Below, piece after piece: positions 1 through 5,595 of a stretch of 5,876 bases of DNA. Within the stretch, counting starts at the first letter, position 1. Each line of letters starts with the position of its first letter. The position numbers and the translations under genes were made by a program. Source of the DNA: Actinomycetes bacterium (GTDB lineage: Bacteria; Actinomycetota; Acidimicrobiia; Acidimicrobiales; RAAP-2); NCBI GenBank assembly GCA_021795095.1, contig JAJYPU010000115.1:1-5876 (forward strand), written 5' to 3'. Under the pieces are notes generated by a model that searched no databases, had not been told where the DNA came from, and saw only the letters and a list, made by a program, of their open reading frames with translations.

Positions 1-1064
1 TGGTCCAGGCCGCGATCGGCATGCCCGAGGGCGCGTGGATCCACTACGGCCTCACCTCCTCAGACGTCGTGGACACGGCCTTCTGCCACGTGATGACGCG
101 CGCGATGGACGTGGTGATCACCGAGGCCACGGCGCTGCGCGACGCGCTCGGTGCACGGGCCCGCGAGACGATCGACTGGCCGATCACCGGCCGCACCCAC
201 GGAATGCACGCCGAGCCGACGACCTACGGCGCGAAGTTCGCCCTCTTCTCACTGCAGGTCGATCGCGACCTCACGCGCGCGCGACGCGCCCGCGAGGCCA
301 TCGCGGTGGGCAAGCTCTCCGGCGCGGTCGGCACCTATTCGAACATCGACCCCGAGGTCGAGGCCGACGTGTGCGCGAACCTCGGGCTGACCCCCGTGCC
401 CGCGACCCAGGTCATCGCCCGCGACCGTCACGCCGAGGTCCTCTACGCGTGCGCGGCGCTCGGCACCTCGATGGAGGCCTTCGCCCTCGAGGTGCGCCAC
501 CTCGCGCGCAGCGAGGTCGGCGAGGCCGAAGAGCCCTTCACGCCCGGCCAGAAAGGCTCCTCGGCGATGCCCCACAAGCGCAACCCGGTGCTCGCCGAGC
601 GGCTCTGCGGACTCGCCCGGGTGCTGCGCGGCTACCTGCAGGCCGGACTCGAGGACGTCGCGCTCTGGCACGAGCGCGACATCTCGCACTCGAGCGTGGA
701 GCGGGTCATCGTGCCCGACGCGCTGCAGCTCACCGTGTACATGCTGCGCCGCGCCACCTACCTCGCCGACGGGCTCGTGCTGCACCCCGAGCGGGCGATG
801 GCGAATCTCACCGTCGGCTCGCGCGGCCTCGTCTTCTCCCAGTCCGTGCTGCTCGCCCTCGTGGATTCCGGGCTCGCGCGCGACGACGCGTATCGCATCG
901 TCCAGCGCGCCGCGCGCCGCGCGATCGAAGAGGACCGGTCCTTTCGCGACGTGGTCGAGGCCGACGACGCGATCACCCTCGACCACGCCACGCTCGAGGC
1001 CGTCTTTGACCCGGCGCGGCTACTCGTGCATCGCCGGCGATTCCTGGAGGCCCTCTCGTGGTGA
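1..1064 (+). CDS. purB: Adenylosuccinate lyase, 3' part (5' end outside window)
   Basis: PurB acts twice in purine synthesis in the cytoplasm: it cleaves SAICAR to AICAR plus fumarate, and adenylosuccinate to AMP plus fumarate. The reading frame is open from the first full codon at position 3 and continues with VQAAIG before the Met at 21, so the Met at 21 is internal and the true start lies upstream. About 353 residues are visible; family members are usually about 430-480, so the N-terminal 80 or more are missing. Numbering from the Met at 21, the fumarase/aspartase superfamily blocks are TSSDVVDT (12-19), GRTHGMHAEP (57-66, with the catalytic-type His60) and the signature GSSAMPHKRNP (179-189), whose flexible Ser loop carries the catalytic Ser. 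The C-terminal helical domain is complete. The stop overlaps the purC start, which indicates an operon and translational coupling. Assignment is secure; only the 5' end is lacking. Confidence 0.97.
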   Translation, partial: VQAAIGMPEGAWIHYGLTSSDVVDTAFCHVMTRAMDVVITEATALRDALGARARETIDWPITGRTHGMHAEPTTYGAKFALFSLQVDRDLTRARRAREAIAVGKLSGAVGTYSNIDPEVEADVCANLGLTPVPATQVIARDRHAEVLYACAALGTSMEAFALEVRHLARSEVGEAEEPFTPGQKGSSAMPHKRNPVLAERLCGLARVLRGYLQAGLEDVALWHERDISHSSVERVIVPDALQLTVYMLRRATYLADGLVLHPERAMANLTVGSRGLVFSQSVLLALVDSGLARDDAYRIVQRAARRAIEEDRSFRDVVEADDAITLDHATLEAVFDPARLLVHRRRFLEALSW

Positions 1065-1954
1065 AGGATCCCTTCGGCCGACCCGTCTACTCGGGCAAGG
1101 TCCGTGACCTCTACGAGGTCGACGATCGGCACCTCTTGATGGTCGCCTCGGACCGCTTGAGCGCCTTTGACGTGGTGATGGACGAGCCCATTCCCGAGAA
1201 GGGTCGCGTCCTCACGGGGATCACCGACTACTGGGTGCACCGCTTCGCGCGCGACGTGCCGAGCGCGCTCGTGAGCTGTGACCCGGCCGTGATCGACGAG
1301 CTGGTGCCGGGGTTCGCGACGCGCCGCGACTGGCACGGTCGCACGATGCTGGTACGGCGCGCCGCGATGCTGCCCCTCGAGTGCATCGTGCGCGGCCGAC
1401 TCGCCGGCCAGGCCTACGACGAGTACATGGCGAGCGGCACGGTGCACGGCGAGCCGGTCCCGGCCGCGATGGCGCTCTCGGACCCCTTCCCCGAGCCCCG
1501 GTTCACCCCCTCCACAAAGGAGGAGTCGGGGCACGACCGCAACATCGGCCTCGCCGAGGCCGCCGAGATCGTCGGTGCGGACGTGTTGACGCGGGTCCAA
1601 GCGATGTGCCTGCACCTGTTCACCCGGGCCGCCGCCGCCCTCGAGGAGGTCGGTTTGATACTCGCTGACACGAAGTTCGAGGTGGGCGTGGTCGATGACC
1701 GCCTGGTGCTCTGTGACGAGGTGATCACCCCCGACTCGTCGCGGATCTGGCCGGCCGACCAGGTCCGACCGGGCGAGACGCCGCCGTCCTTTGACAAGCA
1801 GCCCTTCCGCGACTGGTTGGTGGCGATGGCCTGGGACAAGACCCCGCCGCCGCCGCCGGTGCCCGCGTCGATCGTCGCCGAGACCTCGGCGCGCTACGTC
1901 GAGGCCTACGAGCGGGTGACCGGGCGACCCCTCGGCGACTGGTACGGTGCGTAG
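1058..1954 (+). CDS. purC: Phosphoribosylaminoimidazole-succinocarboxamide synthase (SAICAR synthetase)
   Basis: PurC joins CAIR and L-aspartate with ATP to make SAICAR, the substrate of the PurB encoded just upstream. The 298-residue protein has the expected motifs in order: nucleotide-binding SGKVRDLYE (12-20), ASDRLSAFDVV (30-40), PLECIVRGRLAG (106-117), STKEESGHD (152-160), ADTKFEVG (203-210) and CDEVITPDSSRIW (219-231). The length fits the long, yeast/actinobacterial-like form of about 290-300 residues rather than the shorter form of about 240. Two GTG starts are possible. The one at 1058 overlaps purB by 7 bases. The one at 1061 would give a classic 4-base GTGA overlap, with GGAGG (1046-1050) at a 10-base spacing rather than 7. 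A short proline run (PPPPPVP) sits near residue 265, before the C-terminal helices, and is coded by a CCG repeat. The family call is certain; the start is uncertain by two codons. Confidence 0.97.
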   Translation: MVKDPFGRPVYSGKVRDLYEVDDRHLLMVASDRLSAFDVVMDEPIPEKGRVLTGITDYWVHRFARDVPSALVSCDPAVIDELVPGFATRRDWHGRTMLVRRAAMLPLECIVRGRLAGQAYDEYMASGTVHGEPVPAAMALSDPFPEPRFTPSTKEESGHDRNIGLAEAAEIVGADVLTRVQAMCLHLFTRAAAALEEVGLILADTKFEVGVVDDRLVLCDEVITPDSSRIWPADQVRPGETPPSFDKQPFRDWLVAMAWDKTPPPPPVPASIVAETSARYVEAYERVTGRPLGDWYGA

Positions 1955-1956
1955 TC

Positions 1957-2208
1957 GTGATCTTCCCTCTCGTCGTCGACGTCACCCTCCGGTCGGGGAT
2001 CGCCGATCCCGAGGGCGCCACCATCGAGCGGGCCCTGCCCGCGCTCGGCTTTTCCGGGGTGACCCACGTGCGCGCCGGGCGAACCTTTCGCTTCGACGTG
2101 GAGGCGCCTGACGAGGCGGCGGCCATCGAGCTCGCCGGCTCGCTCGCGCACCGCCTGCTCTCCAACCCCGTCATCGAGGACGCGTCCGTTCGCCGGGGTG
2201 ACGCGTGA
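1957..2208 (+). CDS. purS: FGAM synthase subunit PurS
   Basis: PurS is the small bridging subunit of the three-part phosphoribosylformylglycinamidine synthase (PurS-PurQ-PurL); it is needed for complex formation and ammonia transfer from PurQ to PurL. The 83-residue length and sequence are typical: an N-terminal beta strand (VVDVTLRSGIADPEG), then the helix and strand of the ferredoxin-like fold with the conserved block VTHVRAGRTFRFDVEA (about residues 36-51), and a C-terminal helix containing the LLSNPVIED segment. The GTG start is two bases after the purC stop, and no strong separate ribosome site is visible, so translation probably couples to purC. Its last codon and stop overlap purQ by 4 bases. 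Confidence 0.95.
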   Translation: MIFPLVVDVTLRSGIADPEGATIERALPALGFSGVTHVRAGRTFRFDVEAPDEAAAIELAGSLAHRLLSNPVIEDASVRRGDA

Positions 2209-2879
2209 CCCGCATCGGCGTCGTCATCTTCCCGGGATCGAACTGTGAGTACGACGCGGCCTCGGCCATGTCCGAGCTCGGCGCGACCGTGGACTTCGTG
2301 TGGCACACCGAGACCGACCTCTCGGGCTACGACGGCGTGATCCTGCCCGGCGGCTTCGCCCACGGCGACTATCTGCGCCCCGGTGCCCTGGCCCGGTTCT
2401 CGCCGGTGATGAGCGCAATCGCCGACTTCGCCGCCGAGGGCGGTCTGGTGCTCGGGATCTGCAATGGCTTCCAGGTGCTCACCGAGGCCGGACTGCTGCC
2501 CGGGGCGTTGCAGAAGAACAAGGGCCTCACCTTCATCTCCGGCCCGACCCCGCTCGTGGTCACCTCGACCAAGTCGGTGTTGACGCGCGCGGCGACGCTC
2601 GGCCAACGCCTCATCATCCCGATCAACCACTTCTCGGGTGCCTACACCTGTAACGACGAGACCTACGAGTCCCTCGTGGCCGGCGACCGGATCATCCTGC
2701 GCTACGAGGCGAACCCCAACGGGTCCCGTGGTGACATCGCCGGTATCACGAACGAGACCGGCAATGTCATCGGCCTGATGCCCCACCCTGAGCGGGCAAT
2801 GTCGACTCTGCTCGGCAGCGCCGACGGACGGGTCCTGCTCGAGGGCTTCCTCGGTCTCTCCCTACAGCGTGTGTCCTAA
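2205..2879 (+). CDS. purQ: FGAM synthase glutaminase subunit PurQ
   Basis: PurQ is a class I (triad) glutamine amidotransferase that hydrolyses glutamine and feeds ammonia to PurL for conversion of FGAR to FGAM. The 224-residue protein matches the family length. Visible elements are the N-terminal VVIFPGSNCEYDAA segment (7-20), the PGGFAHGDYLRPG oxyanion-side loop (48-60), the nucleophile elbow GICNGFQ with Cys86, NPNGS (170-174), and the C-terminal MPHPER with His194 and Glu196 completing the triad. It starts with GTG inside a GTGA overlap with the purS stop. Its TAA stop is followed by about 430 bases before the next gene, so the operon appears to end here even though the partner subunit gene purL would be expected next. 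Confidence 0.97.
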   Translation: MTRIGVVIFPGSNCEYDAASAMSELGATVDFVWHTETDLSGYDGVILPGGFAHGDYLRPGALARFSPVMSAIADFAAEGGLVLGICNGFQVLTEAGLLPGALQKNKGLTFISGPTPLVVTSTKSVLTRAATLGQRLIIPINHFSGAYTCNDETYESLVAGDRIILRYEANPNGSRGDIAGITNETGNVIGLMPHPERAMSTLLGSADGRVLLEGFLGLSLQRVS

Positions 2880-2910
2880 TTCGAACACCTCGGTTTGTCT
2901 CGACGCGCTG

Positions 2911-2941
2911 AACGAGCCCGGTGCGTTCTCACCGTCCGGGT
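2911..2941 (+). terminator. Possible weak terminator after purQ
   Basis: About 30-60 bases after the purQ stop, CGGTG (2920-2924) can pair with CACCG (2931-2935) over a 6-base loop. The alternative pairs CCCGG (2918-2922) with CCGGG (2937-2941), and GAACG (2911-2915) with CGTTC (2925-2929), also exist. There is no T tract, so this would be a T-less stem of the sort proposed in high-GC Gram-positives, or simply a chance structure. Low confidence. Confidence 0.25.
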
Positions 2942-3023
2942 TACCAGGGATACCACGCGCTACTCGGTTCGCTCCCAGGGCCCTACCGCTCTCGAGGTTT
3001 GTGCGGTTGGCGGACGGCTCCTC

Positions 3024-3068
3024 CCGTGAGCTTCACGGTGCAGACGTCACGATAAGCAAGCACCGTGA
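3024..3068 (+). repeat. Mutually exclusive hairpins (three related arms)
   Basis: The segment TCACGG at 3033-3038 is complementary both to CCGTGA just upstream (3024-3029, 6-bp stem with 3-base loop) and, as TCACGGTGC (3033-3041), to GCACCGTGA downstream (3060-3068, perfect 9-bp stem with 18-base loop). A further direct near-copy, TTCACAGTGC, lies at 3077-3086 (9 of 10 bases like 3032-3041). Competing stems of this kind occur in attenuators, but no leader peptide or T tract is visible, and the region may not be transcribed. Confidence 0.4.
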
Positions 3069-3165
3069 CGACGCCGTTCACAGTGCCGACTGGGTGGGAG
3101 GGCACGAAACTCCGACTCGAGGTCCCGCGGGTAATCACTCCACTCCTGGTTACGTGAGGAATGCC

Positions 3166-3194
3166 AGTCGTCACCACTCGCGTGGTTCACGACT
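3166..3194 (+). repeat. Strong imperfect hairpin upstream of ATPase gene
   Basis: AGTCGT (3166-3171) pairs with ACGACT (3189-3194), and inside it ACCAC (3173-3177) pairs with GTGGT (3182-3186) around a TCGC loop. Only a small internal loop (C opposite TC) interrupts an 11-bp stem. There is no following T run on either strand. It may be a transcribed structure, a protein-binding site, or a terminator without a T tract. The function is unknown. Confidence 0.45.
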
Positions 3195-3249
3195 AGCGCG
3201 AGGATTCCCGTGGCACACACGGCTCAGACCAGCCGGCCACCCATAACGC

Positions 3250-3281
3250 ATGACCAATGTAGCATACGTAATAAGTATGAT
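3250..3281 (+). promoter_or_regulatory. Candidate promoter of the ATPase gene
   Basis: In an abrupt AT-rich patch within GC-rich surroundings, TATGAT (3276-3281) differs from the -10 consensus at one base. The best upstream partner is ATGACC (3250-3255), 4 of 6 against TTGACA, but the spacing is about 20 bases, longer than ideal, so the -35 assignment is weak. Transcription would start near 3287, giving a leader of about 25 bases that carries the ribosome site. Confidence 0.45.
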
Positions 3282-3285
3282 ACAT
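3257..3285 (+). promoter_or_regulatory. Inverted repeat overlapping the promoter; candidate operator
   Basis: The left arm ATGTAGCATAC (3257-3267) and right arm GTATGATACAT (3275-3285) are inverted repeats matching at 10 of 11 positions, around the 7-base spacer GTAATAA. The right arm contains the presumed -10 hexamer TATGAT. A dimeric repressor bound here would block RNA polymerase. The repeat lies 25 bases before the ATPase gene start, so that gene is the natural target. Autoregulation through the ATPase's own winged-helix segment is possible but only inferred. A T-tract is absent, so a terminator reading is unlikely. Confidence 0.6.
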
Positions 3286-3298
3286 AGCGCACACCTAC

Positions 3299-3305
3299 AA
3301 GGAGG
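3299..3305 (+). promoter_or_regulatory. Ribosome binding site of the ATPase gene
   Basis: AAGGAGG, a near-perfect Shine-Dalgarno sequence, sits 5 bases before the GTG at 3311. It fixes the start of the ATPase gene and shows the gene is set up for independent translation, unlike the coupled pur genes. Confidence 0.85.
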
Positions 3306-3310
3306 CTGCC

Positions 3311-4732
3311 GTGAGGTCTACCGGGCTCTCGACCTTTGTTAACCGCACCGGTGAGCTCGCGCAGCTCGAGGATTGGTATTCCCGTCCGGGCCCGGGACTA
3401 GGCGTTGTCTTCGGCCGTCGCCGAGTCGGTAAGACCTGGCTCTTGACCAAGTTCGCAGAGGACAAGCGTGTCGTGCGTCACACCGTACGGGGACGACCAC
3501 TCGCTGATGAGCTCCGCCAGCTTTCGTCAGTGGCACACGACACGCTCAAACTGCCACGTAGGTCACTTCTCGATCGCCCCTTTACTAGTTGGGATGACGT
3601 TTTCGAGGTGCTTGCGACGGCAGCCGACACCGCGCCCCTTCTGTTCATCGTCGACGAGTTCCCTGAACTCTTAGGAGTGGACCCGGAGTTCGAGGAGGAA
3701 CTTCGTGCCGTGTGGGACCGGGTCGGCGTGCAGTCGACGCTCCTCAAGTTCATTATCTGCGGATCGGCCGAGAGAGCGATGGAGTCTCTCCAAGAGCACG
3801 ACCACGCGATCTTCGGCCGAGCCGATCTCCGACTAAGGATCCAGCCCTTCCGTCCACATGAAGCAGCACTCATGCTGCGCGACGCAACACCGTCCGAACG
3901 AGCCGCCGCTTGGGGGGTTTGTGGTGGGATACCGCGATATCTTGCGATCTGGGACGATCGAGCAACCTTTCGACAGAACATCGACCGGCTCATCTGCAAC
4001 GAACAAGGTCTCTTGCTCTCGGAAGGTGAGCTTGTTCTGGCCGACGAGGATCTTGTCGGCCACGCTGGCAAACGTCTCCCCGAGCAGATTTTGCGAGCAA
4101 TCGCTGCGGGAGACACGTCTCACAGTGCCATCGCCAATTCGGTGAACACCCTACCCACCAGGGCGCTCAAGGAGATGATCGATGGTCACTTGCTCGACAA
4201 GATCATCCCAGTGACCGCCAAGTCCGAGAGTAGCAAAACCACCTACTACCGAATCGCGGACAACTTTTTGGCGTTCTGGCTCTCGTGCGTCGAGCCTCAC
4301 AAGTCACCGATCGAAGAGGGTCTCGGATCGACAGTCGGTACCGTCATCGCCCAGTCGTTCGACGACTACATGGGGCTGCGCTACGAATCAGCATTTCGAG
4401 AGCACCTGCGTCGTCTAGCCGGTGAGGGAAGGCTTGGCGACGAAGTCGTTGCGATTGGCGAGTGGTGGCGCATCCAGGGACGGGCCAGTGACGATCCGTG
4501 TCAGCTCGACGCCGTGGTACTGGCGGGACGAAAGCGGGTGCCAGTGATCATCGGTGAAGCCAAGTGGGCCAAATCTGTCAATGGGAGCGCCGAACTCGGC
4601 GGGATGAAGCGGAAACTCATCGACTCAGGCTTGGCTGACCCTGACAAGGTCGGTTTCTACGTGTGTGCCAGGGACACAGTTACGCGATCGGCAGGTGTGA
4701 CGGTCGTGACTGCTACCGACATCTTTTCGTAA
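3311..4732 (+). CDS. Archaeal-type P-loop ATPase with DUF234-like nuclease-fold C-terminus
   Basis: This 473-residue protein resembles the AAA+/STAND-related 'archaeal ATPase' (ATPase_2) plus DUF234 family, whose biological role is not established. Visible elements are a start-proximal FVNRTGELAQLE (9-20); Walker A GRRRVGKT (35-42, Lys41); Walker B LLFIVDEFPEL (110-120, Asp115-Glu116); a sensor-1-like FIICGSAERAM (148-158); FGRADLRLRIQPF (168-180); GGIPRYL (205-211); a probable winged-helix segment (about 254-300); and YYRIADNFLAFWLSCVEP (312-329), a hallmark of the family. The C-terminal domain has a PD-(D/E)xK-like pattern: Glu359, Asp400 in QLDAVVL, and Glu416-x-Lys418 in IIGEAKW. These residues suggest, but do not prove, nuclease activity. 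No signal peptide or membrane segment is visible, so it should be cytoplasmic. The perfect ribosome site at 3299-3305 supports the GTG start. Codon usage is less GC-biased than in the pur genes, consistent with horizontal acquisition. It sits alone between purQ and a convergent gene. Confidence 0.88.
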   Translation: MRSTGLSTFVNRTGELAQLEDWYSRPGPGLGVVFGRRRVGKTWLLTKFAEDKRVVRHTVRGRPLADELRQLSSVAHDTLKLPRRSLLDRPFTSWDDVFEVLATAADTAPLLFIVDEFPELLGVDPEFEEELRAVWDRVGVQSTLLKFIICGSAERAMESLQEHDHAIFGRADLRLRIQPFRPHEAALMLRDATPSERAAAWGVCGGIPRYLAIWDDRATFRQNIDRLICNEQGLLLSEGELVLADEDLVGHAGKRLPEQILRAIAAGDTSHSAIANSVNTLPTRALKEMIDGHLLDKIIPVTAKSESSKTTYYRIADNFLAFWLSCVEPHKSPIEEGLGSTVGTVIAQSFDDYMGLRYESAFREHLRRLAGEGRLGDEVVAIGEWWRIQGRASDDPCQLDAVVLAGRKRVPVIIGEAKWAKSVNGSAELGGMKRKLIDSGLADPDKVGFYVCARDTVTRSAGVTVVTATDIFS

Positions 4733-4807
4733 CGATCTGACGTCTCCGGAAAGCCCTTGGTGCCTATCCTCGTAAGACCCCGACTCTGGCTAGTGGGAAA
4801 GAGAACA

Positions 4808-4828
4808 CGCGCCCTAGTGGGTGGCGCG
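4808..4828 (-). terminator. Candidate terminator overlapping the stop of the small basic gene
   Basis: CGCGCC (4808-4813) and GGCGCG (4823-4828) form a perfect 6-bp GC-only stem with a 9-base loop that contains the minus-strand stop codon. Read on the minus strand, the stem is followed by TGTTCTCTTT, a moderately T-rich run. This fits an intrinsic terminator for the minus-strand gene. Read on the plus strand it has no T tract, so it would serve the converging ATPase gene poorly. No other clear terminator is visible in the 81-base gap. Confidence 0.45.
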
Positions 4829-5254
4829 GGAGATCCCGGCTCGCTTTAGCAGCTCGGCGCTGACGCCGAGCTCGCGGAAGGCGCTGTAGCCGATGGCGTT
4901 GCGCTTGGCGTAGGACTTGGCCACCTTGACGAACTCCTTCTCGAGGCCCTCGAGGTCGACGCGCGTCGCGAGACGGTCGCGCTCGGCCACGAGGTCGAAG
5001 CGGCGCTGGACCAACTCGAGCCGACGGATCGGGGAGGCCTCGGCGAGGTCCTTGTCGATGCGGGTGATCTGCATGTTGATCGACTCGGGCGTGCGCTTGC
5101 GGCCCCGCTTGCCCTTGCCGGCGGCGAGTGCCTCGAGGTAGCGACTCACAATGCGAGACTCGTTGCGGCCCTGGGCCAATTTGGCTTTGTGATCAGCCGT
5201 CATCGTCCGCTTTACGGGCTTCTTCGCCACGGTCTTCTTGGTGACTGCTGCCAT
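4814..5254 (-). CDS. Small Lys/Arg-rich protein, possible DNA-binding, function unknown
   Basis: The gene encodes a 146-residue basic protein that I do not recognise as a named family. The N-terminus is lysine-rich (MAAVTKKTVAKKPVKR). The basic patch GKGKRGRKRTPES (47-59) resembles an AT-hook core, although the usual Pro after RGR is replaced by Lys. Residues about 60-115 are rich in charged residues and heptad-like leucines (RIDKDL, LELVQRRFDLVAERDRL, LEGLEKEFVKVA), suggesting helices or a coiled coil. The C-terminus (about 117-142, ending ELLKRAGISRATH) could form a small helical DNA-binding motif. A nucleoid-associated or regulatory role is inference only. The ATG at 5254 is chosen because AGGAG lies 5 bases upstream; the frame extends to a TTG at 5314 that has no ribosome site. 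Third positions are GC-rich, so it looks native to a high-GC genome. It converges on the ATPase gene and diverges from purL. Confidence 0.75.
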   Translation of the reverse strand: MAAVTKKTVAKKPVKRTMTADHKAKLAQGRNESRIVSRYLEALAAGKGKRGRKRTPESINMQITRIDKDLAEASPIRRLELVQRRFDLVAERDRLATRVDLEGLEKEFVKVAKSYAKRNAIGYSAFRELGVSAELLKRAGISRATH

Positions 5255-5259
5255 GATTT

Positions 5260-5264
5260 CTCCT
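5260..5264 (-). promoter_or_regulatory. Ribosome binding site deciding the start of the small basic gene
   Basis: On the minus strand AGGAG is followed by AAATC and then ATG at 5254, a spacing of 5 bases. This selects a 146-residue product over the 166-residue reading from TTG at 5314, which has only AT-rich sequence before it. Confidence 0.8.
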
Positions 5265-5421
5265 ACCTTGATGTCTCGGCAACAGTGTAATGACTCGCTG
5301 ACGTTCCATTCCAATTATGTGTGGGATTCGCAAGGATTTTTTTGCATTCATGGCATATACCTTGTGCGTCATACCAGGTGAACGGGACGAACGAGACGAC
5401 CGACGCCGGTTAGAACGATCG

Positions 5422-5431
5422 CACAATTGTG
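5422..5431. promoter_or_regulatory. 10-bp perfect palindrome, possible operator
   Basis: CACAATTGTG is a perfect palindrome with an AT-rich core, 6 bases upstream of the -35-like TTGACC (5437-5442). Its symmetry and position in a divergent promoter region suit a dimeric regulator. No known regulator can be assigned from sequence alone. Confidence 0.3.
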
Positions 5432-5545
5432 GCCCATTGACCGGTGTGACGCCGGCGTGTCCTGGATTTTGGCCGATCGGTTCGCGAGCTGAAGCGCATC
5501 ATTCTTATCGATGATTTAGTCCTTTAACCCTCGATCGCCACGACG

Positions 5546-5570
5546 GCCTCGCGTACAACGGGCGTGAGGC
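5546..5570 (+). promoter_or_regulatory. Hairpin in the presumed purL leader
   Basis: GCCTCGCG (5546-5553) pairs with CGTGAGGC (5563-5570) over a 9-base loop: 8 bp with one G-T wobble. It ends about 20 bases before the purL ribosome site. An alternative outer pairing, TCGCC (5535-5539) with GGCGA (5568-5572), uses the same 3' arm. It could influence purL expression, but no known riboswitch pattern is recognised and no T run follows. Confidence 0.35.
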
Positions 5571-5590
5571 GAAGTCTGATGCCGTAGTTT

Positions 5591-5595
5591 GGAGG
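5591..5595 (+). promoter_or_regulatory. Ribosome binding site of purL
   Basis: GGAGG lies 7 bases before GTG 5603 but only 1 base before the in-frame GTG at 5597. This makes 5603 the likely start codon. An in-frame TAG at 5585-5587 closes the frame further upstream. Confidence 0.75.

Larger units (their letters stand above)
2880..3256. other. Non-coding stretch after purQ with several hairpins
   Basis: No convincing gene is present. One frame stays open on the plus strand through 3246, but it begins inside purQ, lacks the strong third-position GC bias of the pur genes, shows no ribosome site and gives a low-complexity product without recognisable motifs. The stretch does hold several inverted repeats. 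One is at 2920-2935 (CGGTG/CACCG, 6-base loop). One is at 3024-3038 (CCGTGA/TCACGG, 3-base loop). A competing pairing is TCACGGTGC (3033-3041) with GCACCGTGA (3060-3068). An imperfect 11-bp hairpin spans 3166-3194. None is followed by a T run. The region may contain the purSQ operon end, a leader RNA, or degraded DNA. Confidence 0.5.
5265..5590. other. Divergent intergenic region between the small basic gene and purL
   Basis: No gene is supported here. The segment next to the minus-strand gene (about 5280-5365) is AT-rich, includes a run of seven T (5337-5343) and probably holds that gene's promoter. Candidate boxes on the minus strand, such as TACACT and CATAAT, lack well-spaced -35 partners, so none is called. 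Nearer purL are a perfect 10-bp palindrome CACAATTGTG (5422-5431), TTGACC (5437-5442, 5 of 6 to a -35 box but without a good -10), the palindrome ACGCCGGCGT (5449-5458), and a leader hairpin at 5546-5570. Because purL is cut off from purQ, its promoter is expected in this region. Confidence 0.6.

Noticed and set aside
758..1615. Long minus-strand open frame across purB and purC
   Set aside because: It is antisense to two certain genes, and open antisense frames are expected in GC-rich coding DNA. The product is Arg/His-rich without motifs.
1725..2786. Long minus-strand open frame across purC, purS and purQ
   Set aside because: It is fully antisense to certain pur genes and is low-complexity. 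It is an artefact of high GC.
2869..3246. 125-codon plus-strand open frame after purQ
   Set aside because: It starts inside the purQ end with no ribosome site, its codons lack the strong third-position bias of true genes here, and the product shows no domain-like pattern. The stretch is better read as non-coding.
5255..5314. N-terminal extension of the small basic protein from TTG 5314
   Set aside because: No ribosome site precedes 5314, the extra residues are not lysine-rich like the rest, and a good AGGAG-ATG arrangement exists at 5254.
5337..5343. Run of seven T as a plus-strand terminator
   Set aside because: No GC-rich stem precedes it, and no plus-strand gene ends nearby. It is more likely part of the AT-rich promoter area of the minus-strand gene.
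2871..5463. GTGTCCT at 2871-2877 and 5457-5463 as direct repeats flanking an insertion
   Set aside because: A 7-base match between regions of this size is expected by chance, the first copy is inside purQ, and neither side carries a transposase, integrase or inverted ends.
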